Shown here: positions 1-6,444 of the stretch, piece after piece
Numbering within the stretch: the stretch's first letter is position 1
Layout: each line of letters starts with the position of its first letter
Assembly (NCBI GenBank): GCA_902489955.1
Contig: CABUBY010000051.1
Span: 1-11,854, forward strand
Reading direction: 5' to 3'
DNA length: 11,854 nt
From: an uncultured Collinsella sp.
Lineage (GTDB): Bacteria > Actinomycetota > Coriobacteriia > Coriobacteriales > Coriobacteriaceae
Translations under genes and position numbers: made by a program
Notes under the pieces: model-generated
The model's input: only the letters and a program-made list of their open reading frames with translations
Told to the model about the DNA's origin: nothing
Database searches by the model: none

Positions 1-218
1 GCGCCAAAGTAGATGCTCTCGACAGCAGCCGTGTCGGGTCGATAACGCTCGACGACATCCTTAAGATCATGGGCGATATGCGACAGGCGCACCGCGAGCG
101 GGCTGCCCGCGCTGGTCTCGATGCAACCGTAGGCACGGCAGCGAACCTCGCCACGCCGCTCCTCGATAATCCCCCAACCCGTATGAGCCAAACCGGGGTC
201 GATGCCCAAAATGACCAA
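1..218 (-). CDS. ruvC: Crossover junction endodeoxyribonuclease RuvC, N-terminal 72 codons (cut by window edge)
   Basis: RuvC is the Mg-dependent nuclease that resolves Holliday junctions together with the RuvAB branch-migration motor. Translating the minus strand from a TTG at 218 gives a protein beginning MVILGIDPGLAHTGWGII, the classic RuvC first strand, with catalytic Asp at residue 7. The visible part ends in the VESIYFG motif, whose Glu at residue 67 matches the second catalytic acid of the family. The last two catalytic Asp residues lie beyond the left edge. The TTG start is chosen because a strong GGGGAGG ribosome site sits 5 nt upstream, Asp7 falls at its usual position, and no ATG or GTG fits. 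A LexA box lies about 60 bp upstream, so SOS control is likely. The adjacent upstream gene is the NadE-like protein, 117 bp away. Identification is firm; the start codon is slightly less certain. Confidence 0.95.
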   Translation of the reverse strand, partial: MVILGIDPGLAHTGWGIIEERRGEVRCRAYGCIETSAGSPLAVRLSHIAHDLKDVVERYRPDTAAVESIYFG

Positions 219-223
219 GCCGA

Positions 224-230
224 CCTCCCC
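224..230 (-). promoter_or_regulatory. Ribosome binding site of ruvC
   Basis: The minus strand reads GGGGAGG followed by a 5-nt spacer (TCGGC) and then TTG. This strong Shine-Dalgarno match is what decides the non-ATG start of ruvC. Confidence 0.8.
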
Positions 231-274
231 TCGCCACAAGCACAGCGCAAGACAAGGCCCCGCGCATCATTCAC

Positions 275-286
275 GAACGTCTGTTC
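275..286 (-). promoter_or_regulatory. LexA (SOS) box upstream of ruvC
   Basis: The minus strand reads GAACAGACGTTC, a perfect match to the GAAC-N4-GTTC core bound by LexA in Bacillus and Actinomycetota. It lies 57 nt upstream of the ruvC TTG. A TATTCT sequence (minus strand, 293-288) sits directly upstream of the box and could be a -10 element, which would put the operator over the transcription start. No good -35 element is visible. ruv genes are known SOS targets in many bacteria. SOS control here is inferred from the motif and its position. Confidence 0.75.
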
Positions 287-335
287 TAGAATAACACAAC
301 GGGGCCAAGATGCTTAAAGCAAGATTGCTTCTGCC

Positions 336-2321
336 CTAGTTCTGGCTAAAGAATGGGAACTGCCTCGGATCAACCGGCGGATGCGGCATCGGGCCACCCT
401 GGGGACTACCTTGCGAGCCGCCCTGTCCGCCCATCATCTTATCGATGGCGTCCTGAACCTCGCCCTCGAACTTTTTCATACCCTCATGCAGACGACGCTG
501 GCCATCCTCAGAGCGCAGCTCCTCCATCTGCTCGGGCGAAATACCCAGTAGCTCGCCCAGCACGCCCATCATCTCGTTTCGCACGCGCTCGCTCGTATCC
601 TCGTCAGCAAAACGGCGCACCTCGGCGCGCGCCAGCGAATCGACCGTCATACGCTCCTTGCCGTTAAGCCCCAGGTCGGACCACGCGAGCATATACGGCC
701 AGGAGCGCTCGGCAAACGAACGGGCCGAGACGATCGGCGCCGTCGGCAACATGCGGCGGGCAGCTTCACCCTGTCGAACGAGCATCAGCAGCAGCGAGCA
801 GGCCTCAGGCTTGCCAGCGGCCATCGGGATGTCGTCGAAAGATCGATTGCGGTCCACGTGCGCCTCGAGCGCGCCATCGACCTCACCCGGCTCAAGCCCG
901 CCGAGCAGCTGCGCCGCGCGGTCGAGCATATCGACCGGACCATCGAGCGTCGAGAGCGCCTGCGCCAACACTCGCTCCATGCAGTCTTCCACCGCGTTGA
1001 GCGTCACGAGCTCTTGGGGCACCACGGCAGACGTGCGGTTGCGCACACGTGCCACAAACTCAAGCGTCGACAGGTACACATCGCCAAAGGGCGCGTAATC
1101 GCCCTGGTAGCCGCCGCAAAGCGCCGGCGCCGCCAGCGCGTATTCGGTTTTGGACAGCGGGCTCAGCGCCATCGCACCCAGCTCGAACGCCGTGTCCTCC
1201 AGCATGAGGCCCAGCGTGCGCGAGCGCAGACGCTCGGCATCACCCGCCGACACGTCGCGATCGAGCACACGCGCCGCATCCGGTGCATCGCGCTCGACGG
1301 TGCGAATGTGCAAACGCTCGGCGATGGCGCGGACGGCGGCACAGCGGGCAGCCTCGGCCTCTTCCTGCGCCGGCGTAAAGATACGGTTGCGCCCCAGCAC
1401 CAGGCCAATCACATTGCGCGGGCCCAGAGCGTCGACGGCCAGCGCCGCTAGCAGGGACGACGGCAAGTCACCCTCGAGTGCCACCACAGCACGCGACGCA
1501 CCGTGGGCTCGGGCGTTGTCGCGCACGGCGAGCACCAGCGCCTGCCACAGCCACTCCTCGGAACGGAACTCGGGCAGTTCGTGATCTTCCAGGGCATCAA
1601 GCATCACGCCGCGCTGAATCTCCTGGACCAGCAGGCTCTCCTCAAAACACGGCGCCTGGGCCACCACGCGACCGCAGTCGTCGAGCACAAACGAACCGCC
1701 GGTATACACCGACTCGTCATAGGCGCCGACCGGCGCCATGCAGGCAAACCACACGCTGCGCTTGGATGCGATCTTGCGGTAGGCGCCGCTGCGAACGGCG
1801 GCAATGGCGGCAGTCTCGCGGTCGGTCATGTCAAACGCGTTGAATTGGAAATACGCGATGAGGTCGACGCCGGTCGGCAACATCTCGAGCTCGCGGTCCA
1901 AGTCAAAAATCACGGCGATGCGCACGCCGTCCACGTCGAACACCGGCGGCGCCCAACGCGTGTCGTTGTTCTCGCCACGCTGCAAGGCAATGCTCGAACG
2001 CGCCGGCACCACATGACCGTCCTTGAGCATCATGTAGTCGAGCAGCGGCTGGCCCTCAAACGAAACCGCCGCGGGCACGATGCAGATCATGTCAAGCTCC
2101 TGGATACGCTCGGCGACACCAGTCAAGCCGGCAAGCATGTCGTGCTCAAAGTCGGCAGCGCCCACCAGGCCACCGGGCATGGCGCCCATAAAGAGCGGAG
2201 CCGGAACGCACAGCACGCGCGCTCCGCGCTCGTGGGCCAGACGAGCCTGGTCCTCGATGCGACCGCAAATGCCCTCAATATCACCCAGGCGCATATCGAT
2301 CTGTGCAAGCGCGAGCTTCAT
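336..2321 (-). CDS. NadE-like protein (nitrilase plus NAD+ synthetase domains) with degenerate active sites
   Basis: This 661-residue protein has the layout of glutamine-dependent NAD+ synthetase: a nitrilase-fold amidase (about residues 1-240) and a PP-loop synthetase domain (about 255-547). The framework is clear: MKLALAQ and GD near the start, YTGGSFVLDDCGRVV at 206-220 and AALAVDALG at 292-300. The catalytic residues are missing. The amidase Glu of FPEL is Ala41, the Lys of VPK is Ala107, and the Cys of ICED is Phe139. The PP-loop SGGIDSS reads EGDLPSS (283-289), losing the Mg-binding Asp, and the DxxK lysine near 417 is Leu. NadE similarity ends near residue 547. A charged helical extension and a Gly/Gln/Pro tail (630-661) follow. 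The ATG has a GGAAAGGG site 7 nt upstream. The gene is intact, with no stop or frameshift, so it probably encodes a selected non-catalytic protein. Automatic pipelines would probably call it NAD+ synthase; I doubt that activity. Confidence 0.85.
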   Translation of the reverse strand: MKLALAQIDMRLGDIEGICGRIEDQARLAHERGARVLCVPAPLFMGAMPGGLVGAADFEHDMLAGLTGVAERIQELDMICIVPAAVSFEGQPLLDYMMLKDGHVVPARSSIALQRGENNDTRWAPPVFDVDGVRIAVIFDLDRELEMLPTGVDLIAYFQFNAFDMTDRETAAIAAVRSGAYRKIASKRSVWFACMAPVGAYDESVYTGGSFVLDDCGRVVAQAPCFEESLLVQEIQRGVMLDALEDHELPEFRSEEWLWQALVLAVRDNARAHGASRAVVALEGDLPSSLLAALAVDALGPRNVIGLVLGRNRIFTPAQEEAEAARCAAVRAIAERLHIRTVERDAPDAARVLDRDVSAGDAERLRSRTLGLMLEDTAFELGAMALSPLSKTEYALAAPALCGGYQGDYAPFGDVYLSTLEFVARVRNRTSAVVPQELVTLNAVEDCMERVLAQALSTLDGPVDMLDRAAQLLGGLEPGEVDGALEAHVDRNRSFDDIPMAAGKPEACSLLLMLVRQGEAARRMLPTAPIVSARSFAERSWPYMLAWSDLGLNGKERMTVDSLARAEVRRFADEDTSERVRNEMMGVLGELLGISPEQMEELRSEDGQRRLHEGMKKFEGEVQDAIDKMMGGQGGSQGSPQGGPMPHPPVDPRQFPFFSQN

Positions 2322-2360
2322 GGCTCAGCCCTTTCCGTCGTAAACCATCGAAATCGTAGT

Positions 2361-2393
2361 AAAAGCGCCGGCCGCATAATGCAGTCGGCGCTT
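2361..2393 (-). terminator. Intrinsic terminator downstream of the superoxide reductase gene
   Basis: A perfect 8-bp inverted repeat, AAGCGCCG (2363-2370) and CGGCGCTT (2386-2393), encloses a 15-nt loop that can itself form a small GCAT/ATGC stem. On the minus strand the stem is followed by TTTT (2364-2361), the expected order for a rho-independent terminator of the superoxide reductase gene. It lies 45 nt past that gene's stop codon and separates it from the NadE-like gene. Confidence 0.75.
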
Positions 2394-2418
2394 GCATGTG
2401 CATATGCTAGCTATGATA

Positions 2419-2430
2419 CCCCGAGCGGGG
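2419..2430 (-). other. Short GC hairpin just after the superoxide reductase stop
   Basis: CCCCGAGCGGGG forms a 5-bp stem with a 2-nt turn (or a 4-bp stem with a tetraloop), 8 nt past the stop codon. No U-tract follows. It may protect the mRNA 3' end or assist the stronger terminator at 2361-2393. The core CCCGAGCGGG recurs at the end of the SNF2 gene. Confidence 0.35.
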
Positions 2431-2438
2431 GCGCGCTC

Positions 2439-2801
2439 CTAGAATGTCGCGGACCACAGCCCGTGCAGGTTGCAGTAGGCATAGACGGTACCGGTCTTGG
2501 AGCCGCCCGCGAAAAACGTCGCGGGTTTCATGCCGGGCTCAAGGTAATGGACCTCTAAGCGGCCCTCGGCCTCAAGGGCGATCCACTCAATGTAGTGCTC
2601 GGGCAGGCTGGGGTGCTCGACCGAGCCAACGCGGGCGCGAATCACGTGACCGTCGCGCTCGGTCTCGACAACAGGCACGTGCTTCTCGTGCGCCGCGTCC
2701 TCAGTGTTTGCGGTCAGTTCCGTGCAACCGGCAGGGGTCGCAACGTCGTCGCCAAGGGCAGCGATGAGCTTACCGTCGGGGTCCTTAAAGAATTTCGCCA
2801 T
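2439..2801 (-). CDS. Superoxide reductase (desulfoferrodoxin family) without the Cys4 N-terminal centre
   Basis: This 120-residue cytosolic protein reduces superoxide to hydrogen peroxide without making oxygen, a defence typical of anaerobes. The catalytic Fe(His4Cys) ligands are all present: His41 in EKHVPVVE, His63 and His69 in VGSVEHPSLPEHYIEW, and Cys110 and His113 in YCNLHGLW. The family's conserved Glu-Lys pair is at 39-40. The first 35 residues have one cysteine (Cys26) and none of the Cys4 rubredoxin-like ligands of true desulfoferrodoxin. This arrangement resembles the class III enzyme of Treponema. The start is the ATG at 2801, with AAAGGAG 6 nt upstream. The reading frame stays open for 47 more codons upstream, but that part is unlike the family and lacks a ribosome site. 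It lies 150 bp after the SNF2 gene and is followed by a terminator, so it is probably a separate transcript. The electron donor is not in the window. Confidence 0.93.
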   Translation of the reverse strand: MAKFFKDPDGKLIAALGDDVATPAGCTELTANTEDAAHEKHVPVVETERDGHVIRARVGSVEHPSLPEHYIEWIALEAEGRLEVHYLEPGMKPATFFAGGSKTGTVYAYCNLHGLWSATF

Positions 2802-2834
2802 GATGTTCTCCTTTGCTGATGTGCCAATGTTCTT

Positions 2835-2868
2835 GATGGTTCTTATGCCCAAAGGCAGACAAACCATC
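2835..2868 (-). promoter_or_regulatory. Nested dyad in the leader of the superoxide reductase gene
   Basis: A 34-nt symmetric structure: outer arms GATGGTT (2835-2841) and AACCATC (2862-2868), 4-nt unpaired segments on each side, inner arms TGCC (2846-2849) and GGCA (2854-2857), and a CAAA loop. It ends 33 nt upstream of the ATG, just before the ribosome site. It could be an operator for a redox-responsive repressor or an mRNA leader hairpin. I see no clear sigma-70 promoter nearby to decide between these. Confidence 0.4.
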
Positions 2869-2924
2869 CACGGCATTGCAAATGAACACATAACGGGCGG
2901 GGACGATGGGGCAGCGTGCGCTAT

Positions 2925-2951
2925 CCGCCCTGGCGGCCCCACCCGAGCGGG
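2925..2951 (-). terminator. Tandem GC hairpins after the SNF2 gene (possible weak terminator)
   Basis: Directly after the SNF2 stop codon the minus strand carries CCCGCTCGGG (a 4-5 bp stem), then CCGCCAGGGCGG (5-bp stem with a 2-nt turn, 2925-2936). Neither has a following U-tract, so termination would be weak or factor-dependent. Confidence 0.3.
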
Positions 2952-5900
2952 TTAGCGCCCGTCGCCGCCCAGCAGCGCCAGAACATCTTCGCGGGTAAAC
3001 AGCGCCGACGAGATGCCGTCGCCGCCGAGCACGCTGTTGACCAGGTCGCGCTTGGACTCCTGCATCTGCATAATGCGCTCCTCGATCGTGTCCTTGGCGA
3101 TGAGCTTGTACACGGTCACGGTATGTTGCTGGCCAATACGGTGCGCGCGGTCGGTCGCCTGGTCCTGCGCTGCCACGTTCCACCACGGGTCGTAGTGGAT
3201 GACCACGTCGGCCGCCGTCAGGTTAAGGCCCACGCCGCCCGCCTTGAGCGAAATCAAAAAGACCGGAACCTCGCCCGCTTGGAACTGCGCGACCATCTTG
3301 GCGCGGCTCTCCTTAGACGAAGCGCCCGTGAGCTTAAGGAAGGCGATGTCCTCCTTGGCCAAGCGCTTACCGATGATATCGAGCATACCCGTAAACTGGC
3401 TGAACAACAGGATGCGATGCCCGCCGTCGAGTGCGCCGTGCACGAGCTCCATACACGTATCGAGCTTGGCGCTCCCCGCCTTGTAATCCTCGTAGTGTAG
3501 ACGCGGGTCGCAGCAGATCTGGCGCAGCTTGGTGAGCTCGGCGAGCACCTTGAGCTTGTCCTTCTTAAACTCCCCAGCCTCGCGGTGCTGCACCTGCTGG
3601 GCGATGCGGTCCTGGTTGGCCAGGTAGAGCTTGCGTTGCTCGCCGGTAAGCTGTGCCATGACGGTGTCCTCGATCTTCTCGGGCAGGTCGGCCACCACGT
3701 CTTCCTTAACACGGCGCAGCACAAACGGCGACACGAGCGCCTGCAGGCGAGCGGCGCTATCGCCCTCGGCATGCTCGACGGGGCTCTCAAAGCGCTTGGC
3801 AAACGACTCGCGTGTCCCCAAAAGGCCCGGCATCAAAAAGTCGAAGATGCTCCAGAGCTCGGACAGGCGGTTTTCGATGGGCGTGCCCGTCAGGGCAAAG
3901 CGCACGCCGGCAGGCAGGCGCTTGGCGGCGCGCGCCACCTGCGTGAGCGGGTTTTTAATGTACTGTGCCTCATCGAGCACCACGCGGGCAAAATCCTGCT
4001 CGACGTACTCGTCGATATCGCGCCGCATAAGGTCATACGACGTCACGACCACGCTATGCTCGGCCACGCCGGCGATCTGCACGCGGCGTTGAGCCTTGGC
4101 GCCCACAATGGCGCACACATCGAGCGACGGGGCAAAGCGCTCCAGCTCGGCAGTCCAGTTGTACACGAGTGAGGCCGGGCATACCACGAGCGTGGGCTTG
4201 GTGTCCCCCGCCTCCACGCGCGCCAGAATATGCGCAATCATCTGGAGCGTTTTGCCCAGGCCCATGTCGTCGGCCAAGATGCCGCCAAGGCGCAGGTGTT
4301 CGAGCGAGCCGAGCCACTGGTATCCGTCGACCTGGTAGCCGCGCATCGTTGCCTTGAGCGATGCCGGCACCGTAAAGTCCATCTTGCCGAGCGTGTCCAG
4401 GCGCTCGACGGTACGGCGGAACGCAGCGTCGCGATCGGCCTCGAGCGCCGGCGTGCGTGCGAGCATGCTGTCGACGAACAGGGTGCTCGACGCGGGAAGC
4501 GACACGCCGTCGAGCAGGTCGACGGCATCGACACCCAGGTCCTCGGCAAGGCCAAACGCGGCGCGCGCCCCCTCGTCCAGGCGAATGATGTCGCCGGACG
4601 TAAGGCGCGCAAACGTTTGATGGCGCTTGTACGAATCGAGATAGACGGCAAGGTCCGCGGCCGAAAGCCCGCTCGCGCCCAGCTCGACATCGAGCAGATT
4701 GCTCTTAACGGTCGCACGAACCGAGAGCTTGGGCGCGGGGCGGACCGAGATCTGGCGCAGACGGTCGCTGAGCATGACCTCACCCAGTTCGGACAGGGCA
4801 GACAGGCCCTCGGTCAGCAGGCAGAACAAGCGGGCGTCATCGCGCTCCTCAAACGCCAGACCGCCCTCGTAGAAATCGAAGTACAGGGCCGCCGTATCCA
4901 TGACGCGAAACTCCGCCACCTCGTCGCGGGGCGGCACACCGGGGCGCTGCTCTTCGAATGGGCTGCCCGGAGCGCCCAGGCTAAAGAGATCCGCCGACCA
5001 ATCGCCGTAGGTAACCGTAATTTTGCAGGTCACGAGCCCATCGCCGACACCGATCGCCATAGCAAAGCTCGGCTCGGGTGCCACGGTATCGAGCGCGGCG
5101 GGCGCGGTGAGGTCGGAGTAGTCGCGCAAAATGGGCAGCGCCATACGGCAGAACTCACCCACCTGCTCGGCGGCAATATGGGCGGGCGTGCGGCACGGCA
5201 GCAAGCGCGACAAAAAAGGTGCGGCATGCTGAGCAAATGCAGCGTCGGTACGGCGCGCGCGGCGCGTGTCAACCAAGTAGGCGGCATCGCCCGACGCAAA
5301 GCAGTACATATCGGCGGGCAGGCGCAGGTCATAGCTACCACCAGCCGCCGGCGCGATTTTGGCGGCAAGCAGCGGTGGGCGCTTAGCGGATGCCTCGTCC
5401 TCCCCTTGCGGAGACAGCTCAACCGCCACGTCGTAGGTGCGATGCGTCGTCATCCCCCGCGACCAGGCGGGCTCAAAGGAGATGGTCTGACCGCGCAGCA
5501 AGTCCAGCATGTATACGATGTCATGCTCGGACAGCGGCAGCTGGCGCTCGGCGACAAAGCCGCTGCGGGCAAAATCGTACGACGCCGAACGCGAACTCGT
5601 GATGTCGCTCAGATACACAACCGTTGCCACAACAAGGTCGAGCAGGCGCACCGAAACCTCGTCGAAGGCCTCGGGCACATGGAGGAATGTGAGCTTCTTG
5701 CCGTACGAGAACGTGCCGCCGCGCACGTAGGCATCGGCCATGCCGTCGATGTCCTTGACCACGTAGGACACCGAGCCGCAGCGAATGCGGAACTCGAGCG
5801 CCCAGCTAAAGCGGTCGGCGAACAGCGGATTGTAGTACGGCACCAACGAGGGCTCCAACGCCGCTTTGGGGGCGTCGGGATCAACGGCGCCGGCAAGCTT

Positions 5901-6416
5901 GCGGCGCATACTCGCCAGCTCATCCATGCGCGCGTCCGAAAGATCGGAGAGCGCCGCCACAAGGCTCGGGCTCGTGGGGACGGGCGCCGGAAAGGGAAAG
6001 TTGGGGTTGACGGCCGGCGCTTTTGGCGCGGTGCGCGCGGGCTGTTTCGGCTGCGCCGTAAACGTGCGAACCGGCGTGCGCAGACCCTCAACAGGCTCAA
6101 TGCCGCTGGCGTCCAGGTACGCCAGCGCCGTGGCAATAGCGTGCTTGCACATACCGGGATAGCGGTATGCGGCTGGGCAGTCGCAGTCGTAGTCGACCAC
6201 CTCGTGCTCGTCCATATCGAGCGCCACGTGCGTCTTGTACAGGTCGCCGCGCGAGCCGCGCACCGTGCCCTCAACCGTCACGTTTTTGGAGAAGCGCGAG
6301 CCGCTGTCCTCGATCGACAGCACGGCGCCGTTGAGCATGAGCGAACGTCCCTTCATAAAGGTGCCGCTCAACGCCGCCTCTTTGCGAAGCGCCTGCACAA
6401 ACGTCCCCTGTGCCAT
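2952..6416 (-). CDS. SWIM zinc finger and SNF2-family DEAD/DEAH-box ATPase
   Basis: This 1154-residue protein belongs to the bacterial SNF2 (RapA/Swi2) group of ATP-driven DNA translocases that remodel protein-DNA complexes. A SWIM zinc site is near the N terminus: Cys78, Cys80, Cys90 and His92 in CDCPAAYRYPGMCKH. An Ala/Pro-rich linker (about 117-151) follows, then a long bacterial SNF2-associated region (about 190-680), then the two-lobed motor. Motor motifs seen are DDMGLGKT (716-723, Walker A), DEAQ (815-818, Walker B), LTGTP (842-846), a FLISLKAGGVGLNLT segment, and QATDRAHRIGQ (1086-1096, motif VI arginines). All are intact. The frame opens at a TTG at 6428, but the ATG at 6416 is preferred because GGAGG lies 5 nt upstream of it. 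It begins 28 nt after dnaE, suggesting one transcript and a role at replication forks or in repair. The substrate cannot be read from the sequence. Confidence 0.93.
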   Translation of the reverse strand: MAQGTFVQALRKEAALSGTFMKGRSLMLNGAVLSIEDSGSRFSKNVTVEGTVRGSRGDLYKTHVALDMDEHEVVDYDCDCPAAYRYPGMCKHAIATALAYLDASGIEPVEGLRTPVRTFTAQPKQPARTAPKAPAVNPNFPFPAPVPTSPSLVAALSDLSDARMDELASMRRKLAGAVDPDAPKAALEPSLVPYYNPLFADRFSWALEFRIRCGSVSYVVKDIDGMADAYVRGGTFSYGKKLTFLHVPEAFDEVSVRLLDLVVATVVYLSDITSSRSASYDFARSGFVAERQLPLSEHDIVYMLDLLRGQTISFEPAWSRGMTTHRTYDVAVELSPQGEDEASAKRPPLLAAKIAPAAGGSYDLRLPADMYCFASGDAAYLVDTRRARRTDAAFAQHAAPFLSRLLPCRTPAHIAAEQVGEFCRMALPILRDYSDLTAPAALDTVAPEPSFAMAIGVGDGLVTCKITVTYGDWSADLFSLGAPGSPFEEQRPGVPPRDEVAEFRVMDTAALYFDFYEGGLAFEERDDARLFCLLTEGLSALSELGEVMLSDRLRQISVRPAPKLSVRATVKSNLLDVELGASGLSAADLAVYLDSYKRHQTFARLTSGDIIRLDEGARAAFGLAEDLGVDAVDLLDGVSLPASSTLFVDSMLARTPALEADRDAAFRRTVERLDTLGKMDFTVPASLKATMRGYQVDGYQWLGSLEHLRLGGILADDMGLGKTLQMIAHILARVEAGDTKPTLVVCPASLVYNWTAELERFAPSLDVCAIVGAKAQRRVQIAGVAEHSVVVTSYDLMRRDIDEYVEQDFARVVLDEAQYIKNPLTQVARAAKRLPAGVRFALTGTPIENRLSELWSIFDFLMPGLLGTRESFAKRFESPVEHAEGDSAARLQALVSPFVLRRVKEDVVADLPEKIEDTVMAQLTGEQRKLYLANQDRIAQQVQHREAGEFKKDKLKVLAELTKLRQICCDPRLHYEDYKAGSAKLDTCMELVHGALDGGHRILLFSQFTGMLDIIGKRLAKEDIAFLKLTGASSKESRAKMVAQFQAGEVPVFLISLKAGGVGLNLTAADVVIHYDPWWNVAAQDQATDRAHRIGQQHTVTVYKLIAKDTIEERIMQMQESKRDLVNSVLGGDGISSALFTREDVLALLGGDGR

Positions 6417-6444
6417 CACTTCCTCCAATCTCGCCCGGGGTAGC

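Noticed and set aside
256..306. GGCCCCG and CGGGGCC arms flanking the LexA box
   Set aside because: Only 7 bp in GC-rich DNA with a 37-nt loop; probably chance, and no function is suggested by the sequence.
317..330. AAGCAA-GA-TTGCTT hairpin after the NadE-like stop
   Set aside because: A 6-bp AT-rich stem with a 2-nt loop and no U-tract; too weak for a terminator call.
1503..2558. A 351-codon plus-strand frame crossing the NadE-like gene and the spacer
   Set aside because: It is antisense to a clear gene, crosses the terminator at 2361-2393, and has no recognisable motif.
2802..2942. A 47-codon N-terminal extension of the superoxide reductase
   Set aside because: There is no ribosome site at the upstream ATG, no family similarity, and it would translate through the leader dyad; the ATG at 2801 has AAAGGAG at ideal spacing.
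6417..6428. TTG start at 6428 for the SNF2 gene
   Set aside because: The TTG overlaps the GGAGG ribosome site that serves the ATG at 6416, which is the better start.
4230..6443. A 737-codon open frame on the plus strand inside the SNF2 gene
   Set aside because: Same antisense artefact; the composition is His/Arg/Ala/Gly-rich with no motif.
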